From Chloroflexota bacterium (lineage in GTDB: Bacteria; Chloroflexota; Anaerolineae; Aggregatilineales; Phototrophicaceae): 64,000 nucleotides of DNA. Below are positions 34,979 to 43,292 of the stretch, in pieces. The position numbers and the translations under genes were made by a program. The notes under the pieces were generated by a model. The model saw only the letters and a list, made by a program, of their open reading frames with translations. It was not told the origin of the DNA and searched no databases. How positions within the stretch are numbered: position 1 is the first letter of the stretch; each line of letters begins with the position of its first letter. The stretch covers positions 304,927 through 368,926 of the forward strand of contig JAIUNI010000004.1 of assembly GCA_020161935.1 (NCBI GenBank), written 5' to 3'.

Positions 34979-36034
34979 TTAGATGCGGATGACCGCGCCG
35001 CAGTAGACACAATCAATCTGGTGCTGACCGGCAACCAGCATAGGCAGCGTACCGCCGCAGGACGGGCAGGCCGAAGGCGCTTTCTTGATGGCTTCCAGCG
35101 CTTCCGCGTCCGGCTGGATGGCGCGTTCGTCTTTGGTGTTGCCACTGAGCATCCGCTGCACCTGCGCCGCCCAGAATTTACAGGCCACACCTCCCTTGAC
35201 CTCGACCGTGATTTGCGGGGCGTGGGGTGCGCCCTGCTTGAGGGTGAAGTAGAGCATATCCTTACCACCGAAGAAGCCCTTGTTTTCGGCCTTCACATCG
35301 CTGATCTGGTGCAGCGGAATTTCCCATTCGACTTCCTGCACCTTCTTGCCACCGAACAAGCCTAGTGTTTTGCCCGTAGTTTCCTTTTGTTCAAAAATCA
35401 GGCGCTGGTCGGTCAGGTAGAGAATGCCATCGGGATCGTCTTTGCTCTTGCCGGTGGCGACATACTCCGCTTTGGCGGCGAGGAACAACGCTTCACCCGC
35501 CAGAAACTTGAAGCTGGCTTCGTCCTTCTGGTCGAGATACCAGTTAATGTCGTCCAGTTGGCTGGCGGTTTGGCTGGCATCGGCGGGCAGTGTACCGAGG
35601 TCGGCGGTCAGCTTGCGCTCGGTGGCTTGAATACGGGCTTCCAGTTCCGCGACCTGATTTTCCAGCGTCGGGATGCGCCCGGCGAGGAGCGCGGGTGAGG
35701 ACGCGGCGAGGCGTTCGCCTTCGGTAAACAGGCTGTCGAGGCGGCGGTAGTCGGTTTGGAAGGTCTTGCCTTCGGTCTCAATCGCGTTTTCAATACGGTG
35801 GCGAACATCATTAAAGCGTTTGCCGAGGACGTTGCTCTTTTGCTCCAAGTAGGCGGCGAATACATAACCGCGCTGGCGCACCTTCACAATGTCGTTGGGC
35901 AGCATCTGGATTTGGTCGCTGGCTTCGGTAATGGTGCTGCTGACATCCGGCAGGCGGATTTTGTCGTACAAATCCTTGAAGCGTTCGTGAAGCGATGCGA
36001 ACTGTCCGGCAATCGGGTTTTCTTGAGTAGTCAT
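34979..36034 (-). CDS. Coiled-coil protein with GRAM/PH-like domain and zinc ribbon
   Basis: 351 residues: long helical coiled coil (about 1-160), a PH/GRAM-like beta domain (about 165-275; YLTDQRLIFEQKE and the VEWEIPLHQISDVKAENKGFFGG stretch are the usual core), and a C-terminal zinc ribbon with CPSC and CVYC pairs at the end. Soluble, no signal peptide. Proteins of this layout may bind membranes or envelope stress signals, but no role is established. Confidence 0.78.
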   Translation of the reverse strand: MTTQENPIAGQFASLHERFKDLYDKIRLPDVSSTITEASDQIQMLPNDIVKVRQRGYVFAAYLEQKSNVLGKRFNDVRHRIENAIETEGKTFQTDYRRLDSLFTEGERLAASSPALLAGRIPTLENQVAELEARIQATERKLTADLGTLPADASQTASQLDDINWYLDQKDEASFKFLAGEALFLAAKAEYVATGKSKDDPDGILYLTDQRLIFEQKETTGKTLGLFGGKKVQEVEWEIPLHQISDVKAENKGFFGGKDMLYFTLKQGAPHAPQITVEVKGGVACKFWAAQVQRMLSGNTKDERAIQPDAEALEAIKKAPSACPSCGGTLPMLVAGQHQIDCVYCGAVIRI

Positions 36035-36165
36035 CCTAAAAGTCCTTTGGGTAAGCGCAACACTACCTTTAACTGTATGGGCATTTCCCTTTAGTAAATC
36101 AAAAAGGAATAGGCCAGCCAGCGACTTTTGGCGTAGCAGCGGGAGATATTGCGCGGAAATGAATT

Positions 36166-36236
36166 TACCCCTAGCCCCGGCCCTTCCCTCGTTTATGAGG
36201 AGGGAAGGGAGTCATACCCGAACCCTTAACATGTGG
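36166..36236. repeat. CCCTTCCCTC/GAGGGAAGGG hairpin repeat
   Basis: A perfect 10-bp stem (36181-36190 with 36200-36209) within ACCCCTAGCCCCGGCCC...; related CCCTCCC/GGGAGGG units are at 24102-24152, 42161-42187 and 51675-51760. It lies just after the 3' end of the next minus-strand gene and could act as a transcript-end structure, but no U-tract follows. Confidence 0.65.
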
Positions 36237-36243
36237 TAAGGGT

Positions 36244-37443
36244 CTATTCGGTGAAGGTGATCGAACTCACAATGTCGAAGATGGTATCCACGCTGTCTTG
36301 GCCTTCACCGGCGGCTGCGAGGCCATAGACCACACTGAGGGCGTTGTCACTTAACTGGATGGTGTAGATCGTGAGATCGTTATCACCGTCGTTGGCGAAT
36401 ACCCGCGCGGCGGGATGATCGTTCACCGTGAGCGCTTGAACGCTGTCGGCGGCGAACGTGTTCTGGCGGGATTGAATGTTGGTGACGATTTCAGTCAGCA
36501 GGACTTCGGGATCGGTTAGCTCGGTCAGGCCGTAATCTTCGTACGTCCCGACAATGACATCAACCTCGACTTGCCCCGCTTCGAGGGCGGCTTCCGTCCG
36601 GTTAAATAACTCTTCCTGATTGACGATGATGACCGTGCCGTTCCGAAATTCTTGGGCGAACCAATCTTCGGGATAGTTCACGGTGATTCGGTCGTCGGTG
36701 GAAGTAAAGATGTTGGGTAAGTCTGAACGGGTACTGGCGACCGGCGTGCTGTCACCGGCGCTTTCGGTCGGTTGTGGCGGTACGGTGGAGCTGGGGACGC
36801 GGGTTGGCGGTGCGCTCGTCAACATGACCTGCGCGGTTGCTAACGCGCCGCGCATTTCAGCCTGTGCGGTACTGATGTCCCACAGTTGGGCGAGTGCGCT
36901 GCTGCGATCTTCTTCGGCGGCATCACGGGCGAACTCTGCCAGATCAACCTGCGCCGTCGCGGTGCCGAGCTGGTTCAGGGTATCGGCTTGGCTGGTGGCG
37001 GCAGTGTCCACCTGTTCCTGCAAGGCAGCAACTTCAGCCGTGGCTTCGGCCTGAATGGTCGATAGGATGCCCGCCTGAGCAGTCGAGGTGGCTTGGGCAT
37101 TCGCAACATCTGCACTGCTGGTCGCCAATGTATCGGCGCTGCGGGTGCCGATGTCACCGATCTGCACAGCGGCGGTACCGGCAGCAGCTTGCGCGGTCGC
37201 CTGTGCGGTGCTGGCTTCACCGGCAGCGGCGAGGGCGGTGGCCTGCCCGATTTCGGCCTGCACTTGTGTACCGGCGGCTTCCTGCATCATCGAAACCGCA
37301 GTGACCCGCGCGGACTCGGCTTTGGCGGCGTTCGTCACCGCAGCACGCAAATCGTTGACGGCCTGCTGCTGTTGAATAAGCGCGAAAATCGCCACGCCAA
37401 TCGCGATCACCAACGCGATGATGGGTCCCCTATTGGAATTCAT
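36244..37443 (-). CDS. Membrane-anchored Ala/Thr-rich coiled-coil protein with PsbP-like end
   Basis: 399 residues: one N-terminal membrane anchor (about 7-23), about 170 residues of Ala/Gln/Thr-rich coiled coil, a Pro/Thr linker (about 213-235), and a C-terminal domain opening with ITVNYPEDW, which is the start pattern of PsbP-like/DUF1795 domains. Probably extracytoplasmic. No enzyme motif. Solitary gene. Confidence 0.75.
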   Translation of the reverse strand: MNSNRGPIIALVIAIGVAIFALIQQQQAVNDLRAAVTNAAKAESARVTAVSMMQEAAGTQVQAEIGQATALAAAGEASTAQATAQAAAGTAAVQIGDIGTRSADTLATSSADVANAQATSTAQAGILSTIQAEATAEVAALQEQVDTAATSQADTLNQLGTATAQVDLAEFARDAAEEDRSSALAQLWDISTAQAEMRGALATAQVMLTSAPPTRVPSSTVPPQPTESAGDSTPVASTRSDLPNIFTSTDDRITVNYPEDWFAQEFRNGTVIIVNQEELFNRTEAALEAGQVEVDVIVGTYEDYGLTELTDPEVLLTEIVTNIQSRQNTFAADSVQALTVNDHPAARVFANDGDNDLTIYTIQLSDNALSVVYGLAAAGEGQDSVDTIFDIVSSITFTE

Positions 37444-37668
37444 ATGATGCTCCTGAAAGCCAGTGACAAGTGTGCTGCGCTAAAGAATTACCATTACACC
37501 ACAAAAAGGTTCAGTTTGGGTTAATGATGGCATAGAAACCAGCGCGGGGCAAAAACAGCCTTGATGACCGGGACGGTTACAGACCCTCCCCCACGAGGAA
37601 ACGATTTTGGCAAGGGATATAAGATGGAGTATGCTTACCTTTTCTCATCCTATCGTGAGCGATTTATT

Positions 37669-40548
37669 ATGCCGACATTCATCTTCCTGAGCCACAGCAG
37701 CAAGAACGACGACAAAGTGACGCGCATCCATGACGACATTGAAAAGGCGACAGGCGGGGATGTGTGGGTTGACCACAAGGATATCAAGCCGGGCGACCAC
37801 TGGCAGGATAGCATCGACAAGGCGCTGGCGAACTGCACACACATGCTGGTGATGCTGTCGAAAGAGTCGGTTTTGAGCGCCGAGGTGACGGCGGAGTGGC
37901 GGGACGCGCTGCTGCGGAAGAAGCCGCTGCTGCCGGTGATACTTGATGATGTGGAACTGACGGCGATTCCGGCGCGGCTGCGGATTATCCAGCCCGTAAA
38001 CCTGACTAAGGATTGGGACGGCGGTATCCAGCAACTGGTGGAGGTGATCGGGCGGGCGGGCGCGGGCAAGAGCATCGCCACCGATTTTGGGCAGTGGTTG
38101 GTCACAGGAACCATTGACCGCCTGCTGGTGAGCATCCCGATTAGCGGGCGTGAGGCGGACATCGACAAGGTGCAGGGCTGCCTGAAGCAAGCGCCGACGA
38201 GCATACTGGGTGTGGGCGGGTTGGGCAAGTCGCGGCTGGCGGCGGAAATCGTACTGACACAGGACGGCACAAGCGGGGCGGTGTGGCATGTGTGCAGTGA
38301 GTATTCGACGGCGGACGAGGTTTACGGCCTGCTGCGGGAACATCTGGGATTGGAGGCGGCGACCCCGAACAGCGAGGTCTTGAGGCGGCTGCGAACCGAA
38401 CGGCTGCTGGTGGTGCTGGATAACGGGGAGTCGGTCGGGGAGCATGACGCACGCCGGAAAGATTACCTGAAGCTGGTGGATGATTTGCACGGGACGCACA
38501 GCACCCAGATCCTGCTGACGAGCCGGACGGAATGGGCGAACATTAAAGGCAAGCTCCACCGTTTGGGCGAACCGGACGCGGCAGCCGCCGAACAGATCGT
38601 GCGGGATATGGCGAAAGTGTTCGAGATTACCGATTACAACGCGGATGATTACGCGGCGGCGCTGGCAAAAGCGGCACGCTACCACCCGCGCCTGATGGAG
38701 TGGGCGGTGGGCAAGCTGGCGATTGATGACCCCAAAGTGGTGATCCGCGAACTGAGCCAACTCAAGAGTGACGATGTTCAAGATGCGCTGAATGAGATGA
38801 TCGTCAAGACGCTGCACCAGATGAAAGCGCAGGAAAAAGAGGGCGAAGCGGTGGCAGAAACACTGGCAAAATGGCTGGTGTTTCGAGGCGGCTTTACACG
38901 AGAAGCAGCCGGTTACCTGCAACAGGTAGAGGTACGCAGCCTTAATGTCAGCGAGTACGTGAATGCAAAAGAGCCTGTCGATCTGCTGGATGAAAACCTA
39001 CTCAGCCGCGCCCTAACTGTACTAACGCGCTGGCAGTTCGTGCGGCGGATGGTGACAGAGAGGGAACAAACTCGTTATGTGATTGAGCCGCTGGTGAGCG
39101 CGGCGGTACGGGCTGATGACACGGCAGCGAGCGCCCATTTTGAGTATTACAAAGCGCTGGCGCGACGACACCATGACAAGCAGGATTATGTGGGGTTGGC
39201 AGCGGATGCGGATAATCTGGAAGCAGCGTTTGAGTGGGCGATGGGAAGCAATGACAGCGAGAAGGCACTGAACCTCGCAAATGCCTGCATACACTTTTTA
39301 AGTAATCGCGGTCGATATGGACAACGCTTACAGTGGTTCGAGCGCCTAAACACACAACTTAGTACCCATTCTGACGATCTCGTGCGGGCAAATGCTCAAA
39401 ATAGTCTGGGTCTGATCTATCAAGAACATCCTTTTGGCAATCGTTCTGACAATCTCGGCAAGGCGGTGGCTGCCTACGAGGCGGCGCTGGTGTACTATAC
39501 AGCGGAAGCCGCGCCGCTGGATTATGCGATGACGCAGAACAATCTGGGAATTGCCTACCTCAATCTGGCAGCGGTGCGCGACCGGGCGGAGAACCTCGGC
39601 AAGGCGGTGGCTGCCTACGAGGCGGCACTGGTGTACTCTACAGCGGAAGCCGCGCCGCTGGCTTATGCTGGGACGCAGAACAATCTGGGAAATGCCTACA
39701 GCGATCTGGCAGCGGTGCGCGACCGGGCGGAGAACCTCGGCAAGGCGGTGGCGGCATACGAGGCGGCGCTGGTGTACCGCACAGCAGAAGCTGCCCCGCT
39801 GGATTATGCGATGACGCAGAACAATCTGGGAGCTGCCTACCGCGATCTGGCAGCGGTGCGCGACCGGGCGGAGAACCTCGGCAAGGCGGTGGAGGCTTAT
39901 GAGGCGGCGCTGGTGTACCGCACAGCGGAAGCCGCCCCGCTGGCTTACGCTGCTACGCAGAACAATCTGGGAGCTGCCTACAGCAATCTGGCAGCGGTGC
40001 GCGACCGGGCGGAGAACCTCGGCAAGGCGGTGGCGGCGTACGAGGCGGCGCTGGTGTACCGGACAGCAGAAGCCGCGCCGCTGGATTATGCCATGACGCA
40101 GAACAATCTGGGAATTGCTTACCGCGCATTGTCCGAGGTGCGCGACCGGGCGGAGAACCTCGGCAAGGCGGTGCAGGCGTATGAGGCGGCGCTGGTGTAC
40201 CGCACACCGGAAGCCGCCCCGCTGGATTATGCGATGACGCAGAACAATCTGGGAAATGCCTACAGCGATCTGGCAGCGGTGCGCGACCGGGCGGAGAACC
40301 TCGGCAAGGCGGTGGCGGCGTACGAGGCGGCGCTGGTCTACTATACAGCCGAAGCCGCGCCGCTGGCTTATGCACTAACACAATGGAATTATGGGAATGC
40401 GCTGCGTGATATGAAAGATATAGAAGGCGCGATTGCACGGTGGCGGGAAGCCGAAAAGTATTGGCGTTTGATGGGGCAAACGGGATGGGCAGATTGGATG
40501 CAGGGTGAGATTGATAAGATAGAGACAAAAGGTACATCTGGCGAGTAG
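37669..40548 (+). CDS. TIR-STAND NTPase-TPR protein
   Basis: 959 residues from ATG 37669, where the TIR domain begins at once; ATG 37624, with AAGGG upstream, would add 15 residues. Domains: TIR (1-125; FIFLSHSS, putative catalytic Glu76), an NB-ARC/STAND-type NTPase (about 145-430; P-loop GVGGLGKS 181-188, Walker B LLVVLDN 246-252), and TPR repeats from about residue 601 in 47-residue units. A second P-loop-like GRAGAGKS is at 128-135. The layout matches bacterial NLR-like defence proteins: TPR sensor, NTPase switch, TIR effector. NAD cleavage is inferred from the family. Confidence 0.9.
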   Translation: MPTFIFLSHSSKNDDKVTRIHDDIEKATGGDVWVDHKDIKPGDHWQDSIDKALANCTHMLVMLSKESVLSAEVTAEWRDALLRKKPLLPVILDDVELTAIPARLRIIQPVNLTKDWDGGIQQLVEVIGRAGAGKSIATDFGQWLVTGTIDRLLVSIPISGREADIDKVQGCLKQAPTSILGVGGLGKSRLAAEIVLTQDGTSGAVWHVCSEYSTADEVYGLLREHLGLEAATPNSEVLRRLRTERLLVVLDNGESVGEHDARRKDYLKLVDDLHGTHSTQILLTSRTEWANIKGKLHRLGEPDAAAAEQIVRDMAKVFEITDYNADDYAAALAKAARYHPRLMEWAVGKLAIDDPKVVIRELSQLKSDDVQDALNEMIVKTLHQMKAQEKEGEAVAETLAKWLVFRGGFTREAAGYLQQVEVRSLNVSEYVNAKEPVDLLDENLLSRALTVLTRWQFVRRMVTEREQTRYVIEPLVSAAVRADDTAASAHFEYYKALARRHHDKQDYVGLAADADNLEAAFEWAMGSNDSEKALNLANACIHFLSNRGRYGQRLQWFERLNTQLSTHSDDLVRANAQNSLGLIYQEHPFGNRSDNLGKAVAAYEAALVYYTAEAAPLDYAMTQNNLGIAYLNLAAVRDRAENLGKAVAAYEAALVYSTAEAAPLAYAGTQNNLGNAYSDLAAVRDRAENLGKAVAAYEAALVYRTAEAAPLDYAMTQNNLGAAYRDLAAVRDRAENLGKAVEAYEAALVYRTAEAAPLAYAATQNNLGAAYSNLAAVRDRAENLGKAVAAYEAALVYRTAEAAPLDYAMTQNNLGIAYRALSEVRDRAENLGKAVQAYEAALVYRTPEAAPLDYAMTQNNLGNAYSDLAAVRDRAENLGKAVAAYEAALVYYTAEAAPLAYALTQWNYGNALRDMKDIEGAIARWREAEKYWRLMGQTGWADWMQGEIDKIETKGTSGE
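39469..40455 (+). repeat. Seven tandem 141-bp units encoding TPRs
   Basis: Units begin at 39469, 39610, 39751, 39892, 40033, 40174 and 40315. They are nearly identical at DNA level (for example GATCTGGCAGCGGTGCGCGA recurs), with most changes at a few codons such as YYTAEA/YRTAEA. The last unit degenerates. Near-identity at synonymous sites points to recent expansion or gene conversion. Confidence 0.9.
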
Positions 40549-40565
40549 GTGTGGTTGTACTTCAG

Positions 40566-40748
40566 TTACCTGTTCACCCGCAGGCGGCGGCGCAGGACGA
40601 CATGCCGCTTGCCGTGCGTGTCGATCACCAGCGCGGTTGCCATCTTCACGCTGATGATACATTTGCCGTCGGGGCGGCGCACTGGATCACACTGCATCCC
40701 GACCGCGTTGGCGACCGTTTGTTTATCGCCGAGATAGGTATAACGCAT
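40566..40748 (-). CDS. Small basic conserved-looking protein
   Basis: 60 residues, compact and basic: YTYLGDKQT, CDPVRRPDGKC, then RHVVLRRRLRVNR. The two cysteines and CDPVRRPDGKC pattern look like a real small family rather than chance, and GAGGA precedes the ATG. It is convergent with the TIR-STAND gene (18 bp gap). A plus-strand ORF over the same DNA has no such features. Nucleic-acid binding is possible; function is unknown. Confidence 0.6.
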   Translation of the reverse strand: MRYTYLGDKQTVANAVGMQCDPVRRPDGKCIISVKMATALVIDTHGKRHVVLRRRLRVNR

Positions 40749-40921
40749 TTGCCGTCCTCGATATTTTTCTTTTCGACAGACATCATCCTACAACATCCGG
40801 TGAGGCCAAAACCAAATTATTCCACTTTGGCGCGGAATGGACTCGTGTGGGAATAGGCACTTGGACTTGATGTCCTACAATGGGTATCATCCAACGAAAC
40901 TTACCGCATGAAAGGCCACAC

Positions 40922-42133
40922 ATGATGAATTGGGACACGGTTTTTGCCGAGCGCACCTCGGAGATGAAACGCTCGTCGGTACGCGAAATCTTGAAGCTGA
41001 CGGCGAAGCCGGAGGTCATTTCATTTGCTGGCGGCCTGCCCGCGCCGGAATTGTTTCCGGTCGAGCGCATCAAACAGGCGACCGACACGGTGCTTTCCGA
41101 ACGCGGGCGCGAAGTCTTGCAATACAGCACCAGCGAGGGGATGCCCGAACTGCGACAGTTCATCGCCAAGCGCCTTTCAAAAGGCAAGATGAAGATCAGC
41201 GCCGACAATATCCTCATTACCAGCGGTTCGCAGCAGGGTATTGATATGATCGCGCGGGTGCTGCTCAACGAGCGTGACCGCGTGATCGTCGAAAACCCGA
41301 CGTATGTGGGGATGCTGACCTCGTGGAAACCCTATCACCTGCACTTTTTACCCGTGCCGACCGATAACGACGGGATGCAGGTCGATGGTATTCAACCCAT
41401 CCTGAAAGACCAACCGAAGCTGATTTACTCGATTCCCACCTTCCAGAACCCGCAGGGAACATCCCTAACGCTGGAACGCCGCAAGCAGTTGGCGAAAACA
41501 CTGGTCGATCATAACCTGCTGTTTGTGGAAGATGACCCGTATGGTGAACTGCGCTACAGCGGTGAAACGCTGCCCACTGTCCTGCAAACCGAGGCCGAAT
41601 ATCGCGGCGCAACCGACGTGGACGGCAACGTCATTTACTGCGGGACGTTCTCGAAGGTGCTGACCCCCGGCTTGCGTATCGCGTGGGTGGCAGCGGCTTT
41701 CCCGGTCATCGACAAGCTGGTGCAGGCCAAGCAGGCCACCGATTTGCACACCAGCACCCTCAACCAGTTCATCAGCTACGAGGTGGCGCGCGACGAGGCA
41801 TTCCTGAACAACCACATCGAGGCGCTGCGTGACCTGTACCGCGAACGCCGCGACCTGATGCTGGCGACAATGGACGAACACTTCCCCGATGAAGTCTCGT
41901 GGACGCGGCCCGAAGGCGGCTTGTTCCTGATGGTCACGATGCCGCAGCACTTGGATGCCTCGGACATATTAGTGAAAGCGCTGGAGCAAAATGTGGCGTT
42001 CGTGCCGTGCGGCGAGTTCTTCATCGGCAGCATGGGGCATAACACCTTCCGCCTGAACTTCAGCAACGCGCGACCGGAACGCATCGTGGAAGGCATCAAA
42101 CGTCTCGGCGCGGTGTTGAAGGCCGCCATCTAA
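40922..42133 (+). CDS. PLP-dependent aminotransferase, class I/II (LysN/2-aminoadipate type)
   Basis: 403 residues from ATG 40922 with GAAAGG upstream. Fold-type I: SGSQQGIDMI, IPTFQNPQG, the DDPYGELRY aspartate region, and the PLP lysine in TFSKVLTPGLRIAW with the usual arginine. The opening AGGLPAPELFP is shared with 2-aminoadipate/kynurenine-type transaminases. Probably interconverts amino acids and 2-oxo acids; the preferred substrate is open. No MocR helix-turn-helix domain is present. Confidence 0.92.
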   Translation: MMNWDTVFAERTSEMKRSSVREILKLTAKPEVISFAGGLPAPELFPVERIKQATDTVLSERGREVLQYSTSEGMPELRQFIAKRLSKGKMKISADNILITSGSQQGIDMIARVLLNERDRVIVENPTYVGMLTSWKPYHLHFLPVPTDNDGMQVDGIQPILKDQPKLIYSIPTFQNPQGTSLTLERRKQLAKTLVDHNLLFVEDDPYGELRYSGETLPTVLQTEAEYRGATDVDGNVIYCGTFSKVLTPGLRIAWVAAAFPVIDKLVQAKQATDLHTSTLNQFISYEVARDEAFLNNHIEALRDLYRERRDLMLATMDEHFPDEVSWTRPEGGLFLMVTMPQHLDASDILVKALEQNVAFVPCGEFFIGSMGHNTFRLNFSNARPERIVEGIKRLGAVLKAAI

Positions 42134-42309
42134 ATAAATCACCTACACGTCCATCTTATTCCCTCCCTGAAGTTACAACGGGGAGGGCTAGGGTGGGGTG
42201 TAAATCTCCTCGAACCTCCAACGAACTCGCCTGACCCCTTTTGAGTTGGCGTATTGGATACGCTGACGCTATAATCCCCGCCCCCAAAAACGAGTGATGA
42301 GGACAACAC

Positions 42310-43155
42310 ATGGAGACAGGTGAGCGTCAAGCGTTCAAGGATACCGTCATCGGCATGTTTGACCGTGCCGCAACCCTTTACGGGCAGGTTGGCATTCAGC
42401 AGTTCACGTATTTTGGCAATTGGCTGGTCGAGCAGCTTCATGTGCCGGCTGGCGCACAGGCGCTCGACGTAGCCACCGGGCGCGGGGCGATCTTGTTCGC
42501 GCTGGCCGAGAAGGTTGGCACGGGCGGACAGGTGCTGGGCATCGACCTCGCGTCGACGATGGTGGCGGAAACGGCAGCCGAGATCGCGCGGCGTGGGCTG
42601 ACGCAAGCCGAAGTGCGCGTGATGGATGGCGACGCGGTGAGCTTCCCGCCGGAGAGCTTCGACCTCATCACCTGCGGGTTCGCGCTGCACTTCCTCGACT
42701 ACACGCGGACGCTGCCCAAGCTGCGGCTGATGTTGAGGCCGGAGGGTGTCTTCGCGGCGATCACCCCGTTTGTCCCGCGCGACGAGAACCTCGAACGCTG
42801 GCAGTGGTTATTCAAACTCACGCGGGATGTCTTCCCCGAAGGCTTTGTGCCACCCGCCGCGTGGATCGCGCCCAACAAAATCAGCACACCGGAATTGATC
42901 GGTGCGGCGCTGACGGACGCGGGTTTCAAGGATGTTTACACCGAATCCCATACCACGACGCTGTACTTTAAGGACGAGAGTGACTGGTGGGATTGGGAAT
43001 GGTCGCAGGGGTCGCGCTTCTGGCTGGAAGGTATGTCGCCGGAAGGACTGGAACGCTTCAAACGCGAGTCGTTCGGGCATCTGCGCGAGATGCAAACAGC
43101 CGACGGTATCCCCTCCACGATGGGCGTGGTGCTGGCGCGAGGGGAGAAGCATTAA
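42310..43155 (+). CDS. Class I SAM-dependent methyltransferase (UbiE-like)
   Basis: 281 residues. SAM motif I ALDVATGRGAIL (about residues 52-63), the acidic end of strand 2 (VLGIDLA), DGDA for adenine contact, and FDLITCGFALHFL as motif II/III. Similar to ubiquinone/menaquinone-type methyltransferases, but the C-terminal 110 residues differ and no quinone neighbours exist. Substrate is unknown. Confidence 0.88.
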   Translation: METGERQAFKDTVIGMFDRAATLYGQVGIQQFTYFGNWLVEQLHVPAGAQALDVATGRGAILFALAEKVGTGGQVLGIDLASTMVAETAAEIARRGLTQAEVRVMDGDAVSFPPESFDLITCGFALHFLDYTRTLPKLRLMLRPEGVFAAITPFVPRDENLERWQWLFKLTRDVFPEGFVPPAAWIAPNKISTPELIGAALTDAGFKDVYTESHTTTLYFKDESDWWDWEWSQGSRFWLEGMSPEGLERFKRESFGHLREMQTADGIPSTMGVVLARGEKH

Positions 43156-43292
43156 GATACCTGAAATATCACAGAATCGTAACCAAGCCTTACGACAATA
43201 GTTCTACGCTACTATGATACGATGGAGCTAATATAACCCCGACCGGCACGGCTCGTTTTGTGCCGGATAGATCAAACCCTCTAGTGGAGTAG

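Noticed and set aside
37645..38922. 425-codon frame antisense to the TIR-STAND gene
   Set aside because: His/Arg/Gln-rich shadow; the sense strand has TIR, P-loop and TPR motifs.
40551..40856. Plus-strand 101-codon frame after the TIR-STAND gene
   Set aside because: No plausible start signal or domain; the opposite strand frame has a ribosome-binding site and a conserved-looking pattern.
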